This document shows positions 1 to 6,513 of a DNA stretch of 11,434 nt, in pieces. Positions within the stretch are counted from its first letter, which is position 1. Each line of letters begins with the position of its first letter. The notes beneath the pieces are model-generated. The model made no database searches. It was not told the origin of the DNA and was given only the letters and a program-made list of their open reading frames with translations. The stretch is from positions 1-11,434 of the forward strand of contig JAWKTT010000065.1 in NCBI GenBank assembly GCA_041398965.1, read 5' to 3'. Made by a program: the position numbers and the translations under genes. The DNA comes from JAWKTT01 sp041398965. Lineage in GTDB: Bacteria > Planctomycetota > Planctomycetia > Planctomycetales > Planctomycetaceae.

Positions 1-2
1 TC

Positions 3-761
3 GGGTGGGGGATGATGTATTACTTTGTCCCGATCCTGCTGAAGAAGCCGGTCTGGTCGCATGGTCTGTCACTGGTCGGCTTCTGGGGGTTGGCATTCTT
101 CTATCCGCTTCAGGGGATTCACCACTTCCTCTACACGCCAATCCCGATGTTCCTGCAATACGGGGCGGTGATTTCGACGATCGCCGTCGAGTTTGTGGTA
201 ACGACGGTCATCATCAACTTCTTCGTCACTCTCAAGGGACGTGGCCGAGAGTTCTGGGATAACTTGCCGATCCGCTGGTTCTATACCGGGATGGTCTACT
301 ACTTCATTACCTGTCTTCAGTGTGCGTTTCAGGTGACACTGACGTTCCAACAGTTGATTCACTTTAGCGACTGGGTCGTCGGCCACGCACATCTCGTGAT
401 GTTCGGCGTGTTCACGATGTGGCAACTCGGCGTCATGACCTATCTCATCCCGCGCCTACTCAAGCAGGAATGGTATAGCCGGACTTTGTGCGAGTGGCAC
501 TACTGGCTATCGGCCGTTGGCCTGATCCTGATGGCGGGGGACCTGACGATGGCGGGGCTGTTTCAAGGTTGGTCGTGGATGGGGATGCAGCCTTGGGAGC
601 ATTCTGTCGAAGTTTCTCAGCCGTTTTGGGTCTTCCGTCTCTTTGCTGGTTTGGCGATTCTCTCGGGGCAAATCTGCTTCGTCTGGAACATCTATAAGAC
701 CTGGCGACTTAGCCGTTGTCAGGACGCGAAAGCCCCGCAAGCCACTCTCGCCACCGCCTGA
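3..761 (+). CDS. ccoN: cbb3-type cytochrome c oxidase subunit I (CcoN), 3' part
   Basis: This is the C-terminal part of the heme-copper oxidase catalytic subunit, which reduces O2 to water in the inner membrane and pumps protons. The reading frame is open to the left edge (codons from base 3), so the ATG at 12 is internal: MYYFVP is a conserved CcoN motif. Counting from that ATG, Tyr31 lies six residues before the His37-His38 pair, the spacing of the cbb3 catalytic Tyr and CuB histidines. H117-F-S-D-W-V-V-G-H125-A-H127 matches the helix holding the two axial heme ligands (high-spin and low-spin b hemes). Several membrane helices are evident (about 18-33, 50-72, 90-110, 122-147, 163-183, 208-228). 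The protein ends in a short polar tail ATLATA. All visible ligands are intact, so it should be functional. The upstream half, including the heme ligand of helix II, lies outside the window. ccoO follows 103 bases downstream. Confidence 0.93.
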   Translation, partial: GWGMMYYFVPILLKKPVWSHGLSLVGFWGLAFFYPLQGIHHFLYTPIPMFLQYGAVISTIAVEFVVTTVIINFFVTLKGRGREFWDNLPIRWFYTGMVYYFITCLQCAFQVTLTFQQLIHFSDWVVGHAHLVMFGVFTMWQLGVMTYLIPRLLKQEWYSRTLCEWHYWLSAVGLILMAGDLTMAGLFQGWSWMGMQPWEHSVEVSQPFWVFRLFAGLAILSGQICFVWNIYKTWRLSRCQDAKAPQATLATA

Positions 762-776
762 CTCTCCACCGCCTGA
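747..776 (+). repeat. 15-bp tandem duplication at the ccoN stop
   Basis: CTCGCCACCGCCTGA (747-761) is followed at once by CTCTCCACCGCCTGA (762-776), 14 of 15 bases identical. The first copy encodes the last residues and stop of ccoN. The second places another TGA in the same frame just behind it. This looks like a small slippage or duplication event with no clear function. Confidence 0.75.
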
Positions 777-864
777 CAAGTCGCCGAAAGATCATCGCTT
801 CTAACGAATGAATCAGCAAAAGTCATCTCTGCCCACAACCGAACACTGACAACCGATCGCCCTC

Positions 865-1566
865 ATGTTTGAATCGAAATCCGGAATCTTCTTCGTTGCA
901 GGGATCTTCTTCTTTGCGTTTGCCTTTGTCTCCAACGCCCTTGTTCCGGCGTTGATGTACAAAGACCTTCCCGAGCAGAAGGTCGAAGAACTCGTGAACG
1001 CCAATGTGCGTTATCAGTTCGAGGACCTCGCGATGCGCTGGCCCGAACAGTTCAAGAAGCACATCGGCGAACCCCCTCGCGAACCCGAGGCGGCCTCGAA
1101 GTGGTACGACGCCCAGTGTGCCGAGATGATGGAACTCGGTCGCGACATCTATGTTGGCGAAGGGTGCTGGCATTGTCACAGCCAGTTTGTTCGACCCGTC
1201 TCGAACGAGTCGAAACGCTGGGGACCGGTCGCCGAGTCCAGCGAGTATCAGAACGAATTACAGCGTCCCGTGATGTTCGGGACCCGTCGTGTCGGCCCCG
1301 ATCTCAGCCGCGAAGGGGGCCGTCGTTCGAGCGACTGGCACGCCGTCCACTTCTTCCGCCCGAGAGACCTCTCTCCCGATTCACCAATGCCCGAGTACCC
1401 ATGGTTCTTCGAAGGCTCGCCTGACAAACCGAACAAACGGGGCCTCGCTCTGATGATTTACGTTCAATGGCTCGGTTCGTGGCTCGATAGCTACCCCTAC
1501 TACGAAGACTTCGAGCCGTCGTCTGTCAGTGAGATTGACCTCTCCCAGCCGCCCGAAGAAGAGTGA
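865..1566 (+). CDS. ccoO: cbb3-type cytochrome c oxidase subunit II (CcoO)
   Basis: This is the membrane-anchored monoheme cytochrome c subunit, which passes electrons to the CcoN hemes from the periplasmic side. The 233 residues have an N-terminal anchor (about 7-31) and a Y-K-D-L-P region. A single CxxCH heme-c site, C101-W-H-C-H105, lies in the typical EGCWHCHSQFVRP context. G-T-R-R-V-G-P-D-L (139-147) and S-P-M175-P-E-Y-P-W, which carries the probable distal Met heme ligand, follow. The order and spacing match the FixO/CcoO family. The ATG at 865 begins the conserved anchor and has no clear SD, as at several genes here. The gene stands between ccoN and a two-TM gene, 103 and 53 bases away, consistent with one operon. 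The tail is acidic (EEE). Length is near the usual 200-250. Confidence 0.95.
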   Translation: MFESKSGIFFVAGIFFFAFAFVSNALVPALMYKDLPEQKVEELVNANVRYQFEDLAMRWPEQFKKHIGEPPREPEAASKWYDAQCAEMMELGRDIYVGEGCWHCHSQFVRPVSNESKRWGPVAESSEYQNELQRPVMFGTRRVGPDLSREGGRRSSDWHAVHFFRPRDLSPDSPMPEYPWFFEGSPDKPNKRGLALMIYVQWLGSWLDSYPYYEDFEPSSVSEIDLSQPPEEE

Positions 1567-1619
1567 TTCGTTGTTTCGAATTCTTCCCCTCGTCTTGAAA
1601 AGATCGCTTGAGGCACATC

Positions 1620-1988
1620 ATGCCGGACACTCCTTCACCAAAGTCGCCAACGTCACAGACGTCGCGCTCCTCTCGTGCAGCGACGATCACCACCATCGTG
1701 CTGGGTGTCGTGATTCTGATTCCGAGTATGGCGGGGTTCGTCAACAAGTTCTACGAGTTCTTCCACGCGACCCACGACAACCCCGATGGAGCCTACGTGT
1801 TGACTCCGATGGTAAACTACGTGCTCGCAAGCGGTGGCTTCTTCTGCTTTCTGATCTGGTCAACGGGACAGGGAATGTTCCATGACATTGAAGCTCCGAA
1901 ACAAACCATGCTCGACCGTGAATCGGAACTCGACGTGGATGAAGTGGTCTGCGTTCCACCTTGGGCTGGAGGCCCCAATCACACCTGA
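1620..1988 (+). CDS. two-TM cbb3-cluster protein with CcoS-like C-terminal half
   Basis: This 122-residue protein has a Ser/Thr/Pro-rich polar N-terminus (1-20), a first membrane helix (about 22-40), a loop with F-F-H-A-T-H-D-N-P-D-G and a second helix (about 62-82). A conserved-looking stretch G-Q-G-M-F-H-D-I-E-A-P-K-Q-T-M-L-D-R-E follows at about 83-101. That stretch resembles the FixS/CcoS signature (one TM, then G-Q-F-D-D-L-E-x-P...I-L-x-D-D), with two extra residues after GQ. I therefore infer that residues 60-105 may be a CcoS-like oxidase maturation module with an added N-terminal helix. CcoS acts in assembly and cofactor insertion of cbb3 oxidase. The alternative is a lineage-specific accessory subunit in the CcoQ position. 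ATG 1620 is chosen; an in-frame TTG lies at 1608. The C-terminus V-C-V-P-P-W-A-G-G is of unknown role. Confidence 0.6.
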   Translation: MPDTPSPKSPTSQTSRSSRAATITTIVLGVVILIPSMAGFVNKFYEFFHATHDNPDGAYVLTPMVNYVLASGGFFCFLIWSTGQGMFHDIEAPKQTMLDRESELDVDEVVCVPPWAGGPNHT

Positions 1989-2014
1989 TCGTCGCTGAGG
2001 CTTTCTACCGTCAC

Positions 2015-2030
2015 TCGCATTCTCGCATTC
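2015..2030 (+). repeat. 8-bp tandem repeat upstream of small TM gene
   Basis: TCGCATTC occurs twice in direct succession in the 65-base gap between two oxidase-cluster genes. It has no recognised function and may be chance. Confidence 0.5.
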
Positions 2031-2053
2031 ACACTCACGAAGCAGTCACCACC

Positions 2054-2230
2054 ATGCCCGTTCCCGAAACCACAGCCGAGCAGGAACATCAGTACCACAC
2101 CTACACCACGAGCCGCATCCCCTGGTACGTGCGGTTGATCTGGGTGGGGTTCTGGGTGTTCACGATTTACTACGGCATTACCTACTTCCTCCCCGCCATC
2201 CAGCAGGAGTTGCTGTCGCCGCCGAAGTAG
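2054..2230 (+). CDS. 58-residue single-TM protein resembling the CcoP N-terminal anchor
   Basis: This short protein has a hydrophilic N-terminus rich in Glu, His and Thr (1-20), R-I-P-W-Y at 21-25 and a single membrane helix (about 26-47). It ends in Y-F-L-P-A-I-Q-Q-E-L. The P-W-[WY], aromatic-rich helix and final Y-x-x-x-Y-F-x-P pattern resembles the first transmembrane segment of CcoP (FixP), which normally precedes two cytochrome c domains. Here a TAG stop follows eight residues later and no CxxCH is present. It may be a CcoQ-type small subunit, or a CcoP anchor that works with a cytochrome encoded elsewhere. ATG 2054 is preferred; the frame is open upstream to 1961, but that stretch overlaps the preceding gene. 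No SD is seen. It is the last gene of the structural block before the higBA module. Confidence 0.65.
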   Translation: MPVPETTAEQEHQYHTYTTSRIPWYVRLIWVGFWVFTIYYGITYFLPAIQQELLSPPK

Positions 2231-2250
2231 CCAGCGAAGAGGTCGAGGGG

Positions 2251-2279
2251 TTGATGGTTCGTGAGATATTGTCTGTAGT
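2251..2279 (+). promoter_or_regulatory. probable higBA promoter
   Basis: TTGATG (2251-2256) and TGTAGT (2274-2279) each match 4 of 6 bases of the sigma-70 -35 and -10 boxes, with exactly 17 bases between. A start near 2286 would give a leader of about 18 bases before higB. The palindrome at 2279-2293 abuts the -10 box, as expected for an autoregulated toxin-antitoxin promoter. Prediction by eye only. Confidence 0.4.
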
Positions 2280-2293
2280 AACGCGATGCGTTA
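2279..2293 (+). promoter_or_regulatory. palindromic operator candidate for HigA
   Basis: TAACGC-GAT-GCGTTA is a perfect 6-bp inverted repeat with a 3-base centre, ending 10 bases before the higB ATG and touching the predicted -10 box. HigA antitoxins of this family bind short palindromes over their own promoter, so this is the natural operator candidate. The sequence is seen directly; the role is inferred. Confidence 0.55.
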
Positions 2294-2303
2294 TCATTTC
2301 TTG

Positions 2304-2585
2304 ATGATCCGCAGTTTCCACGATCACCGGACCGAGAAGATCTTTCGACGCGATCGCGTTAAAGGAGTGTCTCAGGAAGTTCAACGGGCCACACTTCGAA
2401 AACTGCTCCTCATTGATGCCGCAGACTCTCTCAATGACCTGAAGGTTCCTCCGGGAAATCGCTTGGAGAAGTTGAAAGGAGATCGTCAAGGGCAGTACAG
2501 CGTTCGTGTGAACGACCAGTGGCGAATTTGCTTTACCTGGGCAAACGGAGACGCTGCTGAAGTCGAATTCACAGACTATCACTAA
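2304..2585 (+). CDS. higB: HigB-type toxin, RelE/ParE superfamily mRNA interferase
   Basis: This 93-residue protein is of the HigB 'plasmid maintenance killer' family (PF05015), ribosome-dependent endoribonucleases that cleave mRNA in the A site. The start M-I-R-S-F-H-D-H-R-T-E-K-I-F is the standard family N-terminus, so ATG 2304 is preferred over the in-frame ATG at 2286, which lies inside the palindrome. The signature N-R-L-E-K-L-K-G-D-R (52-61), the core Q-Y-S-V-R-V-N-D-Q-W-R-I-C-F-T-W (64-79; Arg68 and Arg74) and the C-terminal D-Y-H (91-93) match catalytic positions of known HigB enzymes. The toxin therefore looks intact. Toxin comes before antitoxin, the usual higBA order, and higA starts 10 bases after its stop. 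Its place between oxidase structural and maturation genes is unusual and suggests insertion. Confidence 0.92.
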   Translation: MIRSFHDHRTEKIFRRDRVKGVSQEVQRATLRKLLLIDAADSLNDLKVPPGNRLEKLKGDRQGQYSVRVNDQWRICFTWANGDAAEVEFTDYH

Positions 2586-2595
2586 GGGACGGACC

Positions 2596-2901
2596 ATGTC
2601 CACGAAGAAACTTCCGCCGATTCATCCTGGCGAGATACTCTTGTTCGAGTTTCTCAAGCCATTGGGGGTCAGTCAGTACCGACTCGCCAAGGACATCAGC
2701 GTCCCTCCGCGACGCATTAACGAGATCGTCAAAGGGACGCGGGCGATTACGGCAAACACCGCGCTCCGCCTCGCACGTTATTTTTCCAACTCCGAACGAT
2801 TTTGGCTCAACCTGCAATCGCATTTCGACCTCGAAACAGAACGCGATCGACTCGGGACGTCGTTACAACAAGAAGTGGCGACTCTCTCGACAACACATTG
2901 A
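2596..2901 (+). CDS. higA: HigA-type antitoxin, Xre-family HTH protein
   Basis: This 101-residue antitoxin binds and neutralises HigB and represses the higBA promoter. The N-terminal H-P-G-E-I-L-L-F-E-F-L-K-P-L-G-V-S (10-26) and the helix-turn-helix Q-Y-R-L-A-K-D-I-S-V-P-P-R-R-I-N-E-I-V-K-G (27-47) are the hallmark of the HigA/VapI family. A-L-R-L-A-R-Y-F (56-63) and F-W-L-N-L-Q (69-74) close the domain. The tail (75-101) is charged. An SD-like AGGGACGG lies just before ATG 2596. Spacing from higB is 10 bases, so the two are co-transcribed. Full length for the family. The next gene, ccoI, starts 99 bases downstream. Confidence 0.93.
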   Translation: MSTKKLPPIHPGEILLFEFLKPLGVSQYRLAKDISVPPRRINEIVKGTRAITANTALRLARYFSNSERFWLNLQSHFDLETERDRLGTSLQQEVATLSTTH

Positions 2902-3000
2902 AAGGCGAGTTCCGACGGTTTCAAAACAGAGATTTCAAACACTGTCACTCGGCCCGTTTCTCCACTTAGCTCGCTCAATCGGCGAGACCCCAAAGGAACC

Positions 3001-5211
3001 ATGTCCGCGTTTCATTCACCTGCCGCTTGCGACTACTGCGGCTTGCCGATGCCGGCGCCGTTGTGGGGTGGGGATGCGTCGACCAACGGGCCGCATTACT
3101 GCTGTTATGGGTGTCAGTTCGCTCACTCAGCAACATCGGCGTCGGGAGAGACCGGCGCGAATCGATGGACGCTGACCCGACTCGGCATCGCGGTCTTCTT
3201 CACCATGAACGTCATGGTCTTCAGCATCGCACTGTGGGCGTACGACACATCGCCCGTTGGCCCGCTCGAAACCGGCGATGTGATGGCTGGCTCCTTCGTG
3301 GGACTACTCAAAGCGGCCTGCATGTTGGCGTCGGTCCCGGTGCTGATCCTCCTCGGGGTGCCCATTGCGGAAAACGCCCTCCGCACATTGCGATCGGGCA
3401 TCCTGTCGACCGACCTTCTGCTGATGACCGGCGTCATCGTCGCTTACGGGTTCTCTGTCTCGAGCGTCTTGTTCGACTCGGGTGGACTGTACTTCGAGGT
3501 CGCCTGCATGATCCTCGTGATGGTCACGCTTGGTCGTTGGCTTGAAGCAACCGGCAAACTGAAATCGACCGAAGCACTCGATCGACTTCAACAACTGCTC
3601 CCCAGCGAAGTACGGCAGGTTGATCCGACCGGAACAGAGAGACTCATTCCACTTGCTGATGTAAGAGTTGGTGATGCACTGCGAATCCACAGCGGTGAAC
3701 GGATTCCCGCAGATGGCCTGCTCCATAGCGGGCGGGCGACCGTCGATGAACAACTCCTCACCGGCGAAAGTTGGCCCGTCGAGAAGACACACGGTGATCC
3801 GCTCACCGGAGGGACCCTCAACCTGGAGGGGGACGCAATCCTTCGCGTCACCGTTCCGCCCAACGAAGGGACGCTACATCGACTCGTGGCCGCGGTGCGA
3901 GAATCGCGACTTCGTCAAGGGGCGTACCAGAACTTGGCAGACCGTATTGCACGATGCTTCTTTCCAATCGTCGGCCTGATCGCGACAGCAACGCTCATCG
4001 GGCACGGCCTTTCGAGTGGCTGGGGGACGGGGCTGCTCAACGCATTGGCGGTCGTGCTCATTGCCTGTCCCTGTGCCTTGGGGATCGCAACGCCAATGGC
4101 CGTCTGGGCCGCAATCGGCAGCGCGGCTCGACGGGGAATCGTCATCGGCAGTGGCGAGACCCTGGAGAAACTCGCCGCGATCAAGGCGGTTCGCATCGAC
4201 AAAACGGGGACGATTACCACTGGTCAGCCAACGATTCAACGCATCATCGTTGATGACGAAACCGATCGAGGCGAGTTCTTGACGATTGCTGCCACATTAG
4301 CAGAGACATCAAATCATCCCTTCAGTCGAGCAATTGCAGCAACCTGTGTCGAGAGAGTTTCGTTGGATGCATGGAGCAGCATTTCGGCGATTGCCGGACG
4401 CGGCATCGTCGGGACTCGTCATGATGAGTCCCATCCGGTGGTCCTGGGGAACGAGTCCCTTATGAACGACCTTGATCTGGAGATTCCGACTTCCATGGCC
4501 GATGGCATTGCGGATGCCCAGACTCAGGGGCAGCCCTTCTCGCTCATCGGCTGGGGTGGGCGGGTTCAAGGAATGTTTGCATTCGAAGAAGTCACGCGAC
4601 CCGGTGTGACTGACCTGTTGGAGTTTGCTCGCCACGCGGGACTCGATGTCGGTGTGTTGACCGGAGATCATCGACAGCGTGGGGAACGGCTCGCCCGCGA
4701 ACTCGGGGTATCGGTGATGGCCGAACTGTCCCCCGAAGCGAAGGTAAACCAGGTGTTGCAGACGCGACAGAAATATGGCCCGGTGGCAATGATTGGCGAT
4801 GGTGTCAACGATGTCGTTGCGATTGCGGAAGCCGATGTCGGAATCGCACTCGGTTGTGGTGCCGACGTCACGCGCGAGTCGGCCGAGGTTTGTCTCATCT
4901 CGAATGATCTCGCCCAGTTGCCCTGGTTGTTCGGTCTTTCACAACGAGCTGTGACGACGATTCGCCGCAATCTGTTTTGGGCGTTTGCCTACAACGGCGT
5001 CGGGGTCATCGTTGCCTCAGCAGGTTATCTGCACCCCTCACTCGCGGCCGCGCTGATGGTTGGAAGCAGTTTGTATGTCATTACCAACTCACTTCGACTC
5101 TCGACGGAGGAGTCGTCGGCCGTTCGACAAGTGGTGACCGTTTCGCACCCCGCTGGTTCAAGTCATCAATCGATCGCATCTCGCCAACCCGAGGGAACAA
5201 CGATACGATGA
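3001..5211 (+). CDS. ccoI: copper-translocating P1B-type ATPase, CcoI/FixI type
   Basis: This 736-residue P-type ATPase should export Cu+ across the membrane for cbb3 oxidase assembly. The cytosolic N-terminus is a Cys-rich module (C10-x2-C13 and C34-C-x2-C38) typical of many CcoI proteins, but the usual GMTCxxC heavy-metal-associated domain is absent. Membrane helices follow from about 58. T-G-E-S (254-257) is the actuator loop and C356-P-C358 the transmembrane metal site. D400-K-T-G-T is the phosphorylation site and S-N-H-P (437-440) the nucleotide-binding His-Pro. G-D-G-V-N-D (599-604) is the hinge, and M-V-G-S-S-L-Y-V-I-T-N-S-L-R-L (686-700) is the last helix with its Cu-site Met and Ser. 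All catalytic residues are present. AAAGGA lies just before ATG 3001. The stop overlaps the next start (ATGA), so the two are translationally coupled. Context with ccoNO supports CcoI over a general CopA. Confidence 0.92.
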   Translation: MSAFHSPAACDYCGLPMPAPLWGGDASTNGPHYCCYGCQFAHSATSASGETGANRWTLTRLGIAVFFTMNVMVFSIALWAYDTSPVGPLETGDVMAGSFVGLLKAACMLASVPVLILLGVPIAENALRTLRSGILSTDLLLMTGVIVAYGFSVSSVLFDSGGLYFEVACMILVMVTLGRWLEATGKLKSTEALDRLQQLLPSEVRQVDPTGTERLIPLADVRVGDALRIHSGERIPADGLLHSGRATVDEQLLTGESWPVEKTHGDPLTGGTLNLEGDAILRVTVPPNEGTLHRLVAAVRESRLRQGAYQNLADRIARCFFPIVGLIATATLIGHGLSSGWGTGLLNALAVVLIACPCALGIATPMAVWAAIGSAARRGIVIGSGETLEKLAAIKAVRIDKTGTITTGQPTIQRIIVDDETDRGEFLTIAATLAETSNHPFSRAIAATCVERVSLDAWSSISAIAGRGIVGTRHDESHPVVLGNESLMNDLDLEIPTSMADGIADAQTQGQPFSLIGWGGRVQGMFAFEEVTRPGVTDLLEFARHAGLDVGVLTGDHRQRGERLARELGVSVMAELSPEAKVNQVLQTRQKYGPVAMIGDGVNDVVAIAEADVGIALGCGADVTRESAEVCLISNDLAQLPWLFGLSQRAVTTIRRNLFWAFAYNGVGVIVASAGYLHPSLAAALMVGSSLYVITNSLRLSTEESSAVRQVVTVSHPAGSSHQSIASRQPEGTTIR

Positions 5212-5936
5212 TGACGTTTCCTCTCATTCTGTTGGCCGGGATGCTCGGCTCGTCGCACTGCGTTGGTATGTGCGGCGGATTTGCATTGATTCTCGGGATG
5301 CGTCAAGAGAGCCGCGTGGGGCGAGTGGTCTCGCAATCCCTGTACACGCTTGGTCGAGTCTTCACGTATGCGGTGATGGGAGCGTTGGCGGGGGCGTTTG
5401 GTGCGAAACTGTCACAGAGTGTGAGCGACTGGATCAATGTCCCAGCAACGTTGTCGTTGGTGGCGGGGCTGTTTCTCATCTGGCAGGGTCTTGTTGCAGC
5501 CGGAGTGCGACTTTGGCGGACTCCAGACACCAAAACTCACAAGACCCCCTGTCTCATGGCGACCGGATTCCGTTCGATCTTGCAGGGACCGGGCAGAGTC
5601 AACGTCTTTCTCGCCGGTCTGCTGACGGGGTTGCTCCCCTGCGGGCTTGTCTACGGATTCCTCTCGCTCGCTGCAAGCACGGGCGACCTTGTGCAAGGTT
5701 CGCTGACGATGATCGCCTTCGGCGTCGGGACCGCACCGCTGATGATCGCAACCGGTCTGAGTGGCGCGTTGCTCAGTGTCGTCGCGAGGCAGCGGCTGTT
5801 GCGAGTTGCCGCTGTGTGTGTGGTTGTCACCGGGGCGTTAACCGTCGTTCGAGGTGCTGGATTCGTAAGATCGTTTCAGTCCGCAGCCCCCGCAACCTGT
5901 CCCTTCTGCGATCAGGTGGATGCGCACAAACCATAA
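5208..5936 (+). CDS. TauE/SafE-family (DsbD_2/UreH-like) membrane protein of the cbb3 cluster
   Basis: This 242-residue, six-helix-type membrane protein carries two half-motifs. The first is S-S-H-C18-V-G-M-C22-G-G in the first helix and the second is T-G-L-L-P144-C145-G-L-V-Y. This is the PF13386 pattern, commonly annotated 'sulfite exporter TauE/SafE' and repeatedly found beside ccoI in cbb3 clusters, where a role in copper or thiol handling is suspected. The hydrophobic repeat architecture supports a transporter. The C-terminus adds T-C231-P-F-C234, a CxxC that could bind metal or be redox-active. It is unclear whether this is usual in the family. ATG 5208 overlaps the ccoI stop (ATGA); an adjacent ATG at 5211 is the alternative. 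True sulfite export is unlikely given the neighbours. Confidence 0.8.
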   Translation: MMTFPLILLAGMLGSSHCVGMCGGFALILGMRQESRVGRVVSQSLYTLGRVFTYAVMGALAGAFGAKLSQSVSDWINVPATLSLVAGLFLIWQGLVAAGVRLWRTPDTKTHKTPCLMATGFRSILQGPGRVNVFLAGLLTGLLPCGLVYGFLSLAASTGDLVQGSLTMIAFGVGTAPLMIATGLSGALLSVVARQRLLRVAAVCVVVTGALTVVRGAGFVRSFQSAAPATCPFCDQVDAHKP

Positions 5937-5964
5937 ACCTCCATTGTACCTTAAACATTCCAAC

Positions 5965-6426
5965 ATGAGCCCTACAGAACTTAATGTCGATCCGCCGGGA
6001 CCCTGCGTTGCCGACCCGGACAAGGGGGAGACCGTTCGTCGCTGTTGGTCGAAGACGATCGTCAACTTCTGGCTTGATGCCACGCTGCTGGTCCTCTTCG
6101 TCGTGCTCGCATGGCTGGTAGCGGTGACCCGGTTTGTCTTTCCGCAACGGACCGATGCGACCGGATGGACGCTGTGGGGTGGCGACATCGTCGATTGGCA
6201 CAATGCTCAGTTCGTGGTCTTCTGTATCTTCAGCGCGGGAGTCGCAGTGCATGTCATGTTGCATTGGTCTTGGATTTGCGGCGTCGTCAACACCCGCATC
6301 ATCAAACGCAAGGCAATCAAGGAGGATGGGAGCGACACCCTCATCGGTGTTGGTCTGATTGCTGCCATCCTGCACATCATCGCCATCGGCCTGCTGCTCG
6401 CGATGTGGGGCGTGAAGTCTCCATAA
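5965..6426 (+). CDS. DUF4405-like membrane protein, possible b-type cytochrome
   Basis: This 153-residue protein has three predicted helices (about 34-56, 80-104 and 126-148). Conserved-looking histidines are H79 (D-W-H-N), H96 and H100 (V-H-V-M-L-H-W-S-W), with H137 in the last helix. The H...HxxxHWxW pattern resembles DUF4405 (PF14358), a membrane family with potential heme-ligating His related in style to cytochrome b561/FdnI folds. Heme binding is therefore plausible but inferred. Two Cys (C14 and C27) lie in the N-terminal polar part. The frame is open back to ATG 5920, which overlaps the preceding gene by 17 bases and has an AGGTGG close upstream. ATG 5965 gives the more natural N-terminus, but neither start is certain. 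As the last gene of the oxidase cluster it may serve electron transfer or assembly. Confidence 0.65.
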   Translation: MSPTELNVDPPGPCVADPDKGETVRRCWSKTIVNFWLDATLLVLFVVLAWLVAVTRFVFPQRTDATGWTLWGGDIVDWHNAQFVVFCIFSAGVAVHVMLHWSWICGVVNTRIIKRKAIKEDGSDTLIGVGLIAAILHIIAIGLLLAMWGVKSP

Positions 6427-6482
6427 ATTGAGGACGCGATCCCCGCAACGTGAACCGGGCGAGACTTGTGAAGGTCGTCAGC

Positions 6483-6499
6483 GAGGTTCGTGCGACCTC
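6483..6499 (+). terminator. hairpin after the cbb3 cluster, possible terminator
   Basis: GAGGTT (6483-6488), loop CGTGC and GACCTC (6494-6499) form a 6-bp stem with one G-T pair, followed by CCTTTG. It lies 57 bases beyond the last oxidase-cluster stop. The U-tract is poor, so this is only a candidate. Confidence 0.3.
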
Positions 6500-6513
6500 C
6501 CTTTGCCTCGACG

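Noticed and set aside
3304..3792. Long antisense open frames within the copper ATPase gene
   Set aside because: Shadows of a GC-rich gene whose plus-strand protein has all P-type ATPase motifs.
5208..5936. True sulfite exporter function for the TauE/SafE-like protein
   Set aside because: The family name is historical; the Cys motifs and the cbb3/copper ATPase context point to metal or assembly work.
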